This document shows positions 7,810-19,269 of a DNA stretch of 64,000 bases, piece by piece. The stretch lies in NCBI RefSeq assembly GCF_019393635.1, contig NC_057867.1:948527-1012526 (forward strand), written 5' to 3'. Position 1 is the stretch's first letter, and each line of letters opens with the position of its first letter. A program made the translations under genes and the position numbers. The notes beneath the pieces are model-generated. The model had not been told where the DNA came from. It saw only the letters and a list, made by a program, of their open reading frames with translations, and did not search any database. The DNA is from Dromiciops gliroides. Lineage: Eukaryota; Chordata; Mammalia; Microbiotheria; Microbiotheriidae.

Positions 7810-10800
7810 TCAGACCAACGTCCCTGGGGTTCGAGGATCTGAGTCCAGGGGCCGGTCCCCCTCCAATGCCAGGTCACTTAAGTGGGAGCTCAGCTCCGGG
7901 GGGTACAGGAAGTCTGCGTAGTGTCTTGGGGTGTGGGGAGGGCAAGGGAGAGGAGTAGAAAGATAAGAGAAGGAGCAAGAGAAATGGACAGAGAGAGGAG
8001 AGAGTAACATTAGAGAAAATAGAAAGACAGCAAAGCAGAGAACAGGGTCCACTGGGCTTTCCCTTGTCCCACCTCCCCAAGCCCTGGAGTGCCAAGTCCC
8101 GCCCTTCCCAGGGGCACCCAGGCTCAGTACCTGCCAGAGACAGGAGGCGCAGTGAAGCTGAGGGAGTGAGGTAGGGCTGTCGCTGCCGCCGCTGCAGCCG
8201 CTGCTGAAGGCAGGGCCACTCCAGCGTAGCCCAAGTATGGCTCGGGGCTAGCCTCGGTGCCATGGGCAGTGTGCAGCAGGAGGCCTTGGGGGTAGCTAGG
8301 GTGATGCCAAGGGAAGGGGGAAGGATGCAAGGCCTGACCTTCTGGAAGGAGGCCCCGGGCCGAGGGATGGAAGCCTGCCACGGCACCCCCTCCTGTCGAG
8401 CCCACATTTCGAATATACCAGTCCCGGAGACCCTCGAGAGCCAGAGCCTTGTGACCACCCCGGGGGTCAACAACTACTTGCTCTGGCTGGCTGTGGTAAC
8501 GGCTTGGCCCAGGACCTGCCCAGAAGGAACCAAGCAGTGGGCCCCCATCATCAGACTTTGTGCGGCCGGTTAGCCCACGCCCAGGGCCTCCGTGGGGTGC
8601 TGGGTCCTTGGCTCGAAGGAGGGGGCTGCCAATGCCACCTCCCCCATCCCCCTGAAGTGCTGAGGGAGCCAGGGGTAAGAAGTCAGAGAGACCGTCCCTG
8701 CGGGAAAGGTGGCCTGGGCCCTCAACCCAACATGGGCCACCCCGGGCCAGATAGTAATCCAGTAGCAGGTCACCATAGGCTGGCAGGGGACGCCCCCGGG
8801 GAGCGGGAGGGGCAGCCGAACTGGGCCGGGCTGCCCGGGGAGGGTCCAGAGGCCCAGCTGTTCGAGAAGAGAAGGCTGGGGGGGGCACTGGGGCTGGTCG
8901 CTCCAGAATATTCTCATTGCTTTTGCAGGGCGGGGACATTGGTGGCCCGTCTGGGGGTAGGCGAGCACACGCAAAGCTGGAGATCCCGGCACCTCGGTCG
9001 ACCAACAGGGCCTCAGAACTATTGCTCCGGCGGGTTCGGCCAGACACTAGGAAGGCACGCTCCCAGGGGCCATCTGTGTGTGGGAAGCCCATCTGAGAGT
9101 CCTGGCTACCAGACCATTGACGGGAGTGGAGGCCCTCTAGCCTGCGACAGGAAGAATGCAATGAGGTGGCAAGTGGGACCTAGCAGGAGGAGCCCTGTCT
9201 GGAACCTCCGTTTGGCCCTCTAGAAAGGGAAGGCTTTGAACTGGACACTGTGTCATGGCTCCTCTAGTAGCTTCTGAAGAAGCCCAAGGAGCCCTACTTG
9301 GAATAATCATGGTTTTAAAAGTTTCAAATGAAATATGGGGGGCAGCTAGGTGGCGCAGTGGATAGAGCACCGGCCCTGGAGTCAGGAGTACCTGAGTTCA
9401 AATCCAGCCTCAGACACTTAACACTTACTAGCTGCATGACCCTGGGCAAGTCACTTAACCCCAATTGCCTCACTTAAAAAAAAAAAAGTTTCAAATGAAA
9501 TATGGGGGTCAGCTGGGTGGTGCAGTGGATAGAGCACCGGCCTGAGTTCAAATCTGGCCTCAGACACCTGACACTAGCTGTGTGACCCTGGGTAAATCAC
9601 TTAACCCCAATTGTCTCACCAAAAAAACCCCTAAAAACCAAAACAAAAAGCCAAATAAAATGGAACATGTAGGAGGGTCACAGAGGAAGCCAGGACTATT
9701 GAAGATGGCGTTTTCCCTCATCCAAGTTCACAGACCCCGGACCCCCCCCAACATCTCTCCACACACTCTGGGTTCAAAATCCCTGCTAAATTATGTCCCT
9801 GCTATTTAAAAGTACGGGAGTCATCTCATCCTTCCCTTTGTCTGGAGTGGGGGCTGGCGGGGCAGAAAGGCCTTACCTGCAGAGCTGGGGTGCAGGACCC
9901 CGGGCCAGGACAGGTGTGGCAGGAACGCTTCTGCCCTCAAAGCTAGATATGCTTCTGGGAAGGGTCCTTGTGGGGCTGTCAGGGGGGAATAAGCAAGGTA
10001 CCCAGTGCAGTAATTAGTAGTTTCCAGGTACAGGAAGAGCCAAGGGCATGAGCAGAATGCCACTCGATCTCTTGAGGACCCACTCCTTGAACTGTCCAAC
10101 TATTATGATCACCTGGTGGGGCTGGCCACAGAGTTCCTCCTGCTCTTCAGGTCTCCATAGAGCTCAGCAACGGGCAGAGGCGGCATTGCCTTCCAAGGTG
10201 GTCGCCGTTCCGGGCTGCCCCCTGCCGATACTGATGCCCGCAGCTGGTCTCGGGCCTTTGGGAGTGAAGGCCGCTCGCTATGGGGATCCTCTGGGGGCAA
10301 GGGGACAAAAAGAGGGAATGTTTTGGTGGGACAGTTCTTGGCTCTGCTCCTCCCAGCTCTCCTCTATGGATCACTTACCGTTCTCATGGCTTGCGGACTC
10401 TGAGAGAGAGCTGCTCTCTGAGCGTGAGGCATCATCTGTGGGAAGAAAGCAAGGGCCAGTCTTTGGAGTCACCAGCCCCCTAAGCCTCCACGACCAATCC
10501 CTCGGCCCCTCTTCTGTTGTCTACTGTTCTCCTGATCTCCCATCCTTGGTCAATCCCTGTCAGTGAGTTTGGTCTTTCCTTTATCCCCATTGGTCAGTTC
10601 CAGTAGAGGCACCTCATTCACCTTGGCTAAGCTGGGCTACCCGGGTCCTGAGCCCAGGAAGTCCAGGACCTCCATGGCCTGGTGGCGGAAGCTGGGCTTG
10701 GCCAGGCAGCAGGCTGAGTGGAAGAGCCATAAGAGCCCTGCTGGCCCGCAGCTGCTCCTCCAGTTCAAGAAGTCTCTGGGCTGCGTCTGCCTGGACCTGC

Positions 10801-11395
10801 CGCCGCCTCCGCCTCTGCTCCACACTCAGCTCCGGGGCCAGTGCTAGGCGCCTGGCAGCTGCAGCAATCTGCCTCTGAACTGACACCTCTCTCTCCAGCG
10901 TCTCCAGTGCTAGTGCCTGCAACCCAGAGAGGGCCAGAGAGAGGGCGATGAAAAGTGGAAGACGGGTCCATGTGCTCCCCAACTCACTCCCAGCCAACTC
11001 CTGCTCCATATTTCGGCCTTGCGTTCCAGTGCCCCCTCCTGAGGGACCTAAACCACTTACCCCAGAGGGTCCGAGTCCTCGGGGCTGCGGGGGTATAGGA
11101 GCAGCCCTGCGTCGAACGGGATGAGGCTGCTCACCAGGCTCCAAGGGGTATTCTGCAGGCAGTTGGCCTGTCAGCTCCTGGAGTAGGGGAAGTAGGGGAA
11201 GGAGGTTATCATGGGGCTGGGGCTGGCTCCCCTCCTGGCCCGCCTTCCACCCCAGGCACCAGGGCCCTTCACTGACCGCCTCCAGCAGGCAGACCCTTCG
11301 GAGTTCTCGAAGCTTCAGACTGAGGGTCTCCTGTAAGCCTCGCTGTCGCTCCAGTAGCACCCGAAGTCTCTCCACCTTCACAGGGGGGCTCTCTT
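7810..11395 (-). CDS. CCDC120: CCDC120, coiled-coil protein with CUPID domain (5' coding exon missing)
   Basis: Coding exons in transcript order: 11395–11277, 11177–11061, 10916–10622, 10436–10380, 10290–10113, 9975–9877, 9141–8131 and 7924–7810. All have GT/AG borders and consistent phase, giving about 662 residues. The N-terminal half (VKVERLRVLLERQR, ELTGQLPAEYPLEPGE, LERTEVSVQ-like LETLEREVSVQRQIAAAARR) is the coiled-coil CUPID region shared with FRMD4A/B and INAVA, which in that family binds cytohesins. The C-terminal half is disordered, rich in Pro/Ser, with conserved islands (SRRNSVASP, RSNSSEALLVDR, ALEGLRDWYIRN). It ends YADFLYPPELSSHLSDL. Known roles are at centriolar subdistal appendages and in neurite growth. 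A run of nine alanines precedes the SFTAPPVSGR island. The first identified exon has no ATG, so the start lies upstream and was not found. Identity is firm. Confidence 0.92.
9338..9488 (+). repeat. marsupial tRNA-like SINE, young, in CCDC120 intron
   Basis: Near-consensus SINE with A12 tail. The target-site duplication AGTTTCAAATGAAATATGGG is present before (about 9319–9338) and after (about 9487–9506) the element, essentially perfect. Confidence 0.95.
9503..9635 (+). repeat. second marsupial SINE, directly adjacent
   Basis: SINE with a deletion in the first third, beginning 'ggtcagctgggtggtgcag' and with a degenerate A-rich tail. It is older than its left neighbour. Confidence 0.9.
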
Positions 11396-12950
11396 CTGGG
11401 GGCAGTGCTGCTCAGTGGGACAGGGAATAGGCTGCTGTCCATCTGTCCCCACACCTGCCCTCACACCCAGAGTTAGCGTCCTCAACCACACCCTCAGGGA
11501 TGCTAGAGGCCAGCGTTTCTCCCACCCACATCCGTAGGGTTTATACCTGGACAGTTGTAGCTTGGGGAGCTGAGGAGTTGCCCTCTGACCTCCATCCTAA
11601 GGCAGGTGAAAGGAGGCAGAAACTTCTAGCCGGACAGGGCCAGGGCCTGGGTGAAGAGAAGCTCTTGCTGCCAGGGACCCAACTGGTCTCCCCACTCAGC
11701 CAGCCCTGGGCATTGGTGTCTTCCCCTCAGACTCTTGCCTTAGCATTCTAGCCTCCTGACTCCTACTTGGTGGTTGGGTTGGGGGGGAGGGGGCAGCCCT
11801 AAAGTTCTCCATGGGAGGAAAAGAGCTCCCCCGTCCTTTGTCAGCACAGAGCCCTGTGAGGCCTCCTCTTGGGTGGCCCAGAGTGGGTATATGGGAAGGA
11901 AATGGGGGTGGCAGCCAGCATCTTGTCCTCTCTCTCCCTTGGCCTTCCAAATCCACTGCTGCCTCCCTTCCTTACTTCCTGACCAGGAATGAGTCAGGGA
12001 GCAGAGAAGCAAAGTCCAGAAGAGGCAGATAAACAAGTGTTCAGCCCTGGGGAGGAGGTGGGGAGCTGCAGCTCTCCTCTACTTGTCATCTTCCTGTGGC
12101 TCTCACCCCCCCCTCCAACTTGTGGGGGGGCATGAGGACCCAGGAGGGCCCTGCCTTGCAGCTGCCACCAACCTGATGTCGTGTCCTGAATGGGGCTTCT
12201 TGGGGTGCCTCCCCAAGCCCAGGTGGCTATGGGGACAAACGTCTCCCCTCCCTGCTTTCTGCTCTAATTTCTTTCCTCTCCCCTAAGCAGCCCAAACCCT
12301 CAGCTGGCTCCTCATCTCCACTTCCCTCCCTAGGGCCTTGGCTGCCAAGATCAGAGCCTGGAAAAGTCTTGTCCCCAAAGATCTTGGCTCCAGTGCCCCC
12401 CCCCTCCCCAAGGCCCAACCCTCTAAGAGCTCACAGCTCCTGGCTCTTAACTCCTGGATCTCGTGGGGGGGGGGGTACCCAGGTGGGCAGCCAGCCCTGC
12501 CTTTCCTAAAAGGTCTTCCCGGCCTCCTCCTGGCCCTGTGGCCTCCCCGTCGGTCCCTCTCTCGCCATCCCCCTTCCTCACCACTTGTGGGCCCAGGCAG
12601 GCCAGGGAGCTGCAGCACACGAAGGTTTCCGCCAGGAGCCCAGGCCCAGCCTGCTAATCTGCTAGCCAGGGGGTGGGGGGGGGGGGTGGAGGAGGAGGAG
12701 GAGAAGGAGGAGGAGGAGGAGAAGAAGGAGGAGGAGAAAACCTCCACCTTTTAACCCTTTGCCTGGTGGCCCCGGAGGCTCCCGGAACACCTGGGCGAAG
12801 GGCGTGGCCGAGAGGCGCTTGAACACCCCACCCCACCCCCCGCAGGGTGTTCCCTCGTTCCCCCCAACAACCCCCCCAGCAGCAATAACCCCCAGGTCCT
12901 TTACCTCCGACCTCCCAAGGTTCTGGCCTGTTGGTCTAGTACGCAAGTGG
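11396..12950. other. CCDC120 5' intron(s), first coding exon not located
   Basis: Contains the (GGA)n tract at 12686–12745 and many C/G homopolymer runs. A strong minus-strand donor exists at 12581/12580 (after AAGTG), and its phase would fit the exon starting at 11395. The frame there has no ATG and a stop just upstream, so I do not call it coding; it may be a noncoding 5' exon. Confidence 0.35.
12686..12745 (+). repeat. (GGA/GAA)n microsatellite
   Basis: About 60 bp of purine-only GGA/GAA triplets, preceded by G7 and G10 runs. Confidence 0.9.
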
Positions 12951-14060
12951 GGGGCGGGGGGGGGGGAAGGGCGGTTAGGCCCTGGATTCCTGGAATTCTT
13001 GGCCCCAGCCCTGGCCCATAGGTCTGGGAGACCGCAGACCAGGGATGAGGGACGTCGGGACGGAAAGGAAGGAGGAGATGCTGGGGGAATTGACCTTATC
13101 ATTCCTCCATATTGCGCTCTCTCTTTTCCTCAGGCCTAGGGTTCGAGAAGACATTGGGGAAACTGATGCTGTGGGGTAGGGGAGACGTAGGGCCCGCCAC
13201 CAGGGGTAGATCTGGGGAGGAGGGCGCGCCCACTTCCTGCTAGCTGGGTTGGCCCCCCCAGTCCCCCAGCGCCGAGAGATGAGGCGACCGACCTGTCCTG
13301 TTCTGTGCTCCTTCTACCCAGGGAGAACAGGATGGAGACAGGTGGGGAGTCGGAGCCCCGGGCTCCACAGGCCCGGAGACACCCCCTTGCCCCCCCTCCG
13401 ACGGCGAGGAGGGGCGGGGCGAAGAGAAGGGTTGAGAAGGGAGGGAGGCGTCCGTCACATTCCCGCTCCCACCCCTCCGCTCCCCTCACTCAGCGCTACC
13501 CAACTGAACCACCCCCGCCATCGGCTGGGCTCCCCCAAACGGGGGGGCGCCCTGGGGGTCGGGGCTCCCGAGAGCAGCCCGCTTGGCTGACCCCCCAGGG
13601 GGCCGGGCCGGGGGAGGGGCGTCCGGCTGCTCCCTCCCTCTCCTCCCCCCTCCCCGGGGCTCCCAGTCCCCCCCCTCGCCTCACACTCACCGCCGCTGGG
13701 GGCCGGGCCCGAGGGGGGAAGGAGAGACCCCGAGGACACAAGCTGGAGGGAGCGAAAGAGGCGGGCCGATCTGGGGGCCCGGGGCCCGGAGGCGGGGGGG
13801 GGGGTAGGGCAGGCGGGGGGGGGGGCAGGCGGGTTTGTCCCTTTGCTGCGCGCCCCCGGCCGCCCGCGCCCCCGCGCGGCTCGCTCCGCTGCCTGCCTTC
13901 GGCCCGGGTGCGCGCGGCCGCCCCGGCGCGTCCCCGAGCACGCGTGCGCGGCGGCGGAGGCGGGAGGCAGGCGGTGGCTGCTGGGCCTGGCGGGCTGGGA
14001 CCCAGGGAGGGCGGGCGCACAGGCTGCCCTGGGCCCCTCCCCCCAAGTGCCCCCCCCATC
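12950..14060 (-). promoter_or_regulatory. CCDC120: CCDC120 CpG island and probable noncoding exon 1
   Basis: CpG-rich block. On the minus strand CAGCGGCG|GTGAGTG at 13691/13690 is a near-perfect donor, so a 5' UTR exon probably ends at 13691 with transcription starting somewhat above it (13.7–14.0 kb). The two strands also carry long open frames here. They are GC-rich and have no recognisable homology, so they are not called as genes. Confidence 0.6.
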
Positions 14061-14639
14061 CATCCCTTCATCTTTACACCCCTCCCACTGTCCCTCTGCC
14101 AGCTGTGCCCATCTTTCTCTCCTTCCACCCAAGCCTGGGTCCTTAACACCATTGGGGGAAACTGAGACCAGACCTGAAAAGAAAGGAGAAAGTTCCCATC
14201 AGTGGAAGCTTCAGGGCCGCCAGCCCAGGCCTAGCTGTACCCCCACCCCCAGTCAGGCCTCAAGGGAACAAAACACAGCCTAACTCGAAGGTCATTCACA
14301 CTGGAGGCTCTAGGACTGTCCCAAAGTACAAACATGTCTGACACTGACACTAGCCAGCTCCAACATCTCTTGTGGCCCATCACCCTCCTGCCCTCTGCTT
14401 AGCACCTGGACTGAATGTTTGTCCCCTTGAAGGCCCTTTCTTGGCCAGCCAGCCAGGCTGTCTCTCTGTTCTTATACACCACAGGCAGCCTTGGCCCTGG
14501 TCATTCCTCCCATGCCTGGAAGGCTCAGCCTTCTTCTCGTCTCCTCTCCCTCTCAGACAGCTCAAGCATTTTTCTGGAGCCTTCAATAGCTAGTGCTACC
14601 CCAAAGTGACCTTGGAGCTGCTTGGCATCTTTTGTACAT
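14061..14639. other. intergenic, no gene or clear repeat seen
   Basis: Moderately GC-rich unique-looking DNA upstream of CCDC120. Nothing is recognised on either strand. Confidence 0.4.
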
Positions 14640-14836
14640 CAGTTTTTATTGTTGTGGGGTCATCTCAGGGTTTTCTTGCAAAGATGCCAGAGTGGTTTGC
14701 CATTTCCTTCTCCAGCTCATTTGACAGATGAGGAAATGGAGGCAAATGTGTCTGAGGCCAGTCTGGAACTTAGGAAGAGGGGTCTTTCTGATTCCATACC
14801 CAATGCTCTATCCACTTTGCCACCTTGCTGCTCCTT
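14640..14836 (-). repeat. MAR1-like CORE-SINE
   Basis: Reverse copy with 'ggggtcatctcagggttttc', 'ccatttccttctccagctca' and a degenerate tRNA-like head ending 'ccaccttgctgctcc'. Confidence 0.75.
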
Positions 14837-15054
14837 CAAATTTGAGTTAGGAGTAGGATTTGGGTGAGGGTTTAGGCAATGACCTAAATGGGGGGGGGGT
14901 TGGTGGCAGGTAGAATAAAACACTCCCTCTGGCCTCACTCTTCCCACTCCCATTTGGGGTTAGCCAATCAACCCATTGTTCCTTTCTTGAACAAATCAAA
15001 GAAGTTCACATCACATAAAAAAATAAAATCACAGGCTCAGTCATTACATTTCTT

Positions 15055-15440
15055 TTTTTATCATAAAAGGATTTTATTATGTTCCAGTTACATGTAAAGA
15101 TAGTTTTAACATTTGTTTTCATAACATTTTTAGTTTCAAATTTTTCTCCCTCCCCCCTCCCCAAGACAGAAAGCAATCTGACATAAGTTGTATATGTATA
15201 ATCACATTAAACCTATTTCTGCATTAGACATGTTGTGAGAGAAGAATCAGAACAAAAGGGAAAAACCTCAAAAAAGAAACAAAATCAACCCCAAAGTGGA
15301 AACGGTCTGGTCCAGTCTGCATTCAGATGCCACAGTTCTTTTTTCTGGATGTGGAGAGCATTTTCCATCGTGAGTCCTTTGGAATTGTCTTAGTCAATCG
15401 TTACATTTCTACATTTACACATACTCACCCCCTTACCCTG
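15055..15440. repeat. high-copy marsupial interspersed repeat (family unassigned)
   Basis: AT-rich block with 'ttccagttacatgtaaagat' and 'gtggagagcattttccatcg', which I recall as dispersed in marsupial genomes. It is probably related to the pieces at 19270–19450 and 44840–45060. It may be LINE-derived. Confidence 0.45.
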
Positions 15441-16603
15441 ATCATATGTTCATTGAGGGGAGGGTGTGGAACACCCCCTTCCAGAAGGCAAACATGCCTT
15501 CAGCTGCTCTGCCTTAGGCAGAGAACTCCAGCAGGTGTGGAGAAAATGGAAATCCCCTACTATGATTCTAGCGTGCCCCAGTGTCAGGTTGTTTTCTCCC
15601 TTTCTTGTTTCTCTTTGCGTGGTTTACAGACTCTTTTTCCAAGTGCTCTCCTCCATATTTTCCTGGCCCTGTGTCTCCTAGAGCTCTTGGTTTTAACCAC
15701 ATCTCTGATTTCATTGGGGTTGGGAGCTTCTTGCACCAATGCTGATCAGAACCTTCTTGGAACATTGCCTGGGTCACATGGCCAGGCTGTCAGGCAGGAC
15801 TTGGAAATGGGTCTTCTTGGCTCCCAGGCTGGTTCACTCCCTGTGCTGTCTTACAGGAATGTCGTCTTAACCTACCATGAACCTCACACCCACCATCTTT
15901 TCATGTATAGTTGCTTTTGAATAAGGTATCCATTCATCCCCAGCCTCATTCCAGTCAAGCCATTCTGTACCACCAAATCTCAGTGATACCCATGAGATCA
16001 GTCAGCCTCCTTGCATTAGGGTCTCTACTTCCTCTTGCTTGTTGTCCATACTTTGTGCATTTCTGCTTTGATGACCAACACCAGGCATTTCGTTGCTTAT
16101 TTGTTTATTCCTTAGATTTTGTGTGCTGTCTAGAAATTTCCGGGTATCTCACTGTTCTTTTTGCATCATGGATCCCCTCTATGCGGAATATACAGAGGCA
16201 GTCTACTTCCTCCTCAGTCATTTTCAGTTTTAAAGCCCATTTGATTAGATGTGTAAGCCTCCAGGCAAATCCATTTTGACCAGTCCTTGTAAGCTGTTTT
16301 CCACACCTGGTCAGAAGCACATCGTTCTTTCATTCCTATATTACATATTAGCTGTGGTCTAGAAGTCCAAATCCCATTGGATTCTCAGACACCAGCTTCC
16401 CAAATCTCGTTATCCCTTTTGAATCGCTTGCCTTCAATGACAGTAGTGAATAAAAATTCTACCTAGATCCCTAAGGTCTTCATCTTCTTGCCTCAGACTG
16501 TGCAATCTTTAACAATTCTTTTTTTAGTTTCTTTAGGTAGTATTTGGTGTGCCCAAGGGAACCACCTGAGGTAGGTAGTGGTCATCTACTTTCTTTCTTT
16601 TTT
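15441..16603. other. intergenic, unassigned
   Basis: AT-rich DNA with only short open frames, the longest about 197 codons from 15327 and without known motifs. It looks like decayed repeat, but I cannot name it. Confidence 0.3.
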
Positions 16604-16740
16604 TGCACAGGGCAATGAGGGTTAAGTGACTTGCCCAGGGTCACACAGCTAGTAAGTGTCAAGTGTCTGAGGTCGGATTTGAACTCGGGTCTTCCTGAAT
16701 CCAGGGCTGGTGCTTTATCCACTGTGCCAGCTAGCTGCCC
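16604..16740 (-). repeat. marsupial tRNA-like SINE
   Basis: Reverse SINE. GTCATCTACTTT flanks both ends (about 16580 and 16743), a target-site duplication. Confidence 0.93.
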
Positions 16741-17035
16741 TAAGTCATCTACTTTTGATAAGTCTTCAGAAACCACGTGTTGTATCTATGCCCAAAAAAG
16801 ACAACAGGCTACTTTATTTGTGTCAGATCTACAAATGTGTACCCTGAAGTAATTGTTACCAACCACCAGGGCTCTTCTCTTCATATTTGGACCCTAACAC
16901 TGAATAAGCTCTCCCTTGAAATTTTGGGTAGCTCAGCTAAATCATTCCTTAGGAATCAGAAGCTCCTTTCTTTTGGGGGAAGAGTCCCGTGTCTGCTTCT
17001 TAACTTCAGGTTCCCAATAGCTTCTTTTTTTTTTT

Positions 17036-17174
17036 TTGGCAGGGCAATGAGGGTTAAGTGACTTGCTCAGGGTCACACAGCTAGTAAGTGTCAAGTGTCT
17101 GAGGCTGGATTTGAACTCAGATCCTTCTGAATCCAGGACCAGTGCTCTATCCACTGTGCCACCTAGCTGCCCCC
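17036..17174 (-). repeat. marsupial tRNA-like SINE
   Basis: Reverse SINE with a T11 stretch at its left. Flanked by TTCCCAATAG (about 17010) and TTCCCAGTAG (about 17176). Confidence 0.93.
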
Positions 17175-18214
17175 TTCCCAGTAGTTTTTGCTCCCTCCCT
17201 CCTCTATGTGATATTATTCAACCCAGCAGCCTTCAGACAGAGCCCAACATTCCCCACACCAACCTCTACATAGCCTTTGTCTTCTTAACCTCTCTTGTGA
17301 TTTCTTAAAGATAACTTGGTGTGTGGAGATACAGTCCTTGAACCCCGTATCATCTTCTAATGAGGAAACCAGACCACACTTGGAGTTTAAATAGTGCTCA
17401 ATTGACTGTGGAAGGAATGCAAATATCATCCACTCAGTGCAAGTCACTGCCAAATCAGTCTTGCTCTTCATACCTCCTCAAAGATTTTCCGTCCTTCCCT
17501 TATTTGTTAATAGCTCTTTTTCAGAACCATTGGGGCAAACAAAGCTGTTAGTCTCTTCACCTGGGCCTCCCTACAAATTCTCAACAACCATACCCAACTT
17601 CCCTTCTTCCCTTGACAGACTAAATCATTTTCCTTAAGCTATTATCTTACCAATGTCCACTTTCTCTTTAAGTCATTCTCCTCCTTCTCAAGTCCTTCTA
17701 CTGCTATTTTTCCTATTTCTTGGATCCTCCAACTTTGTCTGCTTTTCCTTTCCCTACTTCCTGCTGCTCAAATTCTTCTTCAGCTGACTTCCTATTTTTC
17801 CTTTCAACTAATTCTATGATACTCTTAATGATTCTCCTGCATTTCAAGCCTTCTTCTGCCTTCCTAGAGATGTCTTCAAATCACCTTCATCATTCCTTTC
17901 CCACTTTCAGCAAGCCAACTAAATTCAACAAATATTTATTTATTAAATTACTTCTTAGATGAAATCACCACACTTCCACCTTAACATCACAATCCTAGAT
18001 GTGTTTGTAGAGAAAGAACAAATGTCATTAAAGAGACCAAAAAATGGGAAAACAGCCAGATTAGGCTAAGTATACATCAAGGACATTCATGCTGGAGACA
18101 ACACAATTTCAATGATGTTGAAGATTTTATTTATAAGGCATCGAAGGAAGATATACTGAAGGTTTAGTAAACGTCTGGAATCTTCTTCATACTGAAAAAG
18201 GTGACAGAGAATTT
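17175..18214. other. intergenic, unassigned AT-rich
   Basis: Pyrimidine-rich then AT-rich sequence. No coding exon, RNA gene or named repeat recognised. Confidence 0.3.
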
Positions 18215-18450
18215 AATGATAGCTAACATTTGGGTGGCACTTTAAGGTTTGTGAAGCAATTTACAAATATCATCTCATTTGATCCTCATAAAACCCTGGG
18301 AGGTAAGTGCTATTATTTTCCAGATAAGGAAACTGAGGCAGAATTAAGGGGATTTTGCAGTCACATAACTAGTAATTCTCTGAGGTCAAATTTGAACTCA
18401 GATCTTCCTGACTCCAGGTCTAGCACTCTATCCACTGTGCCACCTAGCTT
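18215..18450 (+). repeat. MIR-type CORE-SINE
   Basis: Ordered MIR landmarks: 'gatagctaacatttgggtgg', 'ctcatttgatcctcataaaa', 'ggaggtaagtgctattattt', 'aaggaaactgaggcag' and 'ctctatccactgtgccacct'. Confidence 0.8.
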
Positions 18451-18537
18451 TTGCTACTGACTCTCTAACACGTAGACAATCTTTCTGAAAATCACCCATA
18501 CTTGAATCAGCAATATCCTCCATCAAGATATGAGGAG

Positions 18538-18680
18538 GGGGCGGCTAGGTGGCGCAGTGGATAAAGCACCGGCCCTGGATTCAGGAGTTCCTGAGTTCAA
18601 ATCTGGCCTGAGACACTTGACACTTACTAGCTGTGTGACCCTGGGCAAGTCACTTAACCCCATTGCCCCGTTAAAAAAAA
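18538..18680 (+). repeat. marsupial tRNA-like SINE
   Basis: Forward SINE with A-rich tail. Flanked by AGATATGAGGAGG and AGATATTAGGAGG. Confidence 0.93.
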
Positions 18681-18847
18681 AATGTAAAAAAAAAAAGATA
18701 TTAGGAGGAAGCAAGCATGTTTCTAAAGGTGATCTTCACCCATAGACCACATCTTTATGATTTCATGATTAACTGAAAGATGTAGAAAATATATGATCTT
18801 ACAGGACTTATTTTATTCTAGTATTAACTTTGTTTTGTTTTGTTTTT

Positions 18848-18983
18848 ACGGGGCAATGAGGGTTGAGTGACTTGCCCAGGGTCACACAGCTAGTAAGTGT
18901 CAAGTATCTGAGGCCGGATTTGAACTCAGATCCTCTCGAATCCAGGACCAGCGCTTTATCCACTGCGCCACCTAGCTGCCCCT
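18848..18983 (-). repeat. marsupial tRNA-like SINE
   Basis: Reverse SINE. AGTATTAACTTT occurs at about 18821 and 18986. It lies between two forward copies. Confidence 0.93.
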
Positions 18984-19073
18984 TAGTATTAACTTTTTTA
19001 ATGTAACTTTTCCTTTTTACCACTTGGCAAGCATTAATTTTCTTTTCTTCCTCCCTCATTAAAAGAAAAGAAA

Positions 19074-19212
19074 GGGGCAGCTAGGTGGCGCAGTGGTTAA
19101 AGCGCCGGCCCTGGATTCAGGAGTACCTGAGTTCAAATCTGGCCTCAGACACTTGACACTTACTAGCTGTGTGACCCTGGGCAAGTCACTTAACCCCCAT
19201 TGCCCCCCAAAA
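19074..19212 (+). repeat. marsupial tRNA-like SINE
   Basis: Forward, near-consensus copy with A/G-rich tail. It follows the reverse copy by about 90 bp. Confidence 0.93.
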
Positions 19213-19269
19213 AATAAAAATTATTTTAAAAAAAAGAAAAAAGAAAAGAAAAACAAAATGTATAACACA

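Noticed and set aside
8504-9223. A 239-codon plus-strand frame opposite the large CCDC120 exon
   Set aside because: It is the antisense shadow of a GC-rich coding exon that is confirmed on the minus strand.
12582-12747. Possible first coding exon of CCDC120
   Set aside because: The phase fits, but the frame has no ATG, a stop lies directly upstream, and most of the peptide is serine from a GGA microsatellite.
13305-14165. Long open frames on both strands in the CCDC120 CpG island
   Set aside because: Overlapping open frames on both strands with R/G/P-rich translations are a composition effect. The only structured signal is the minus-strand donor at 13691/13690.
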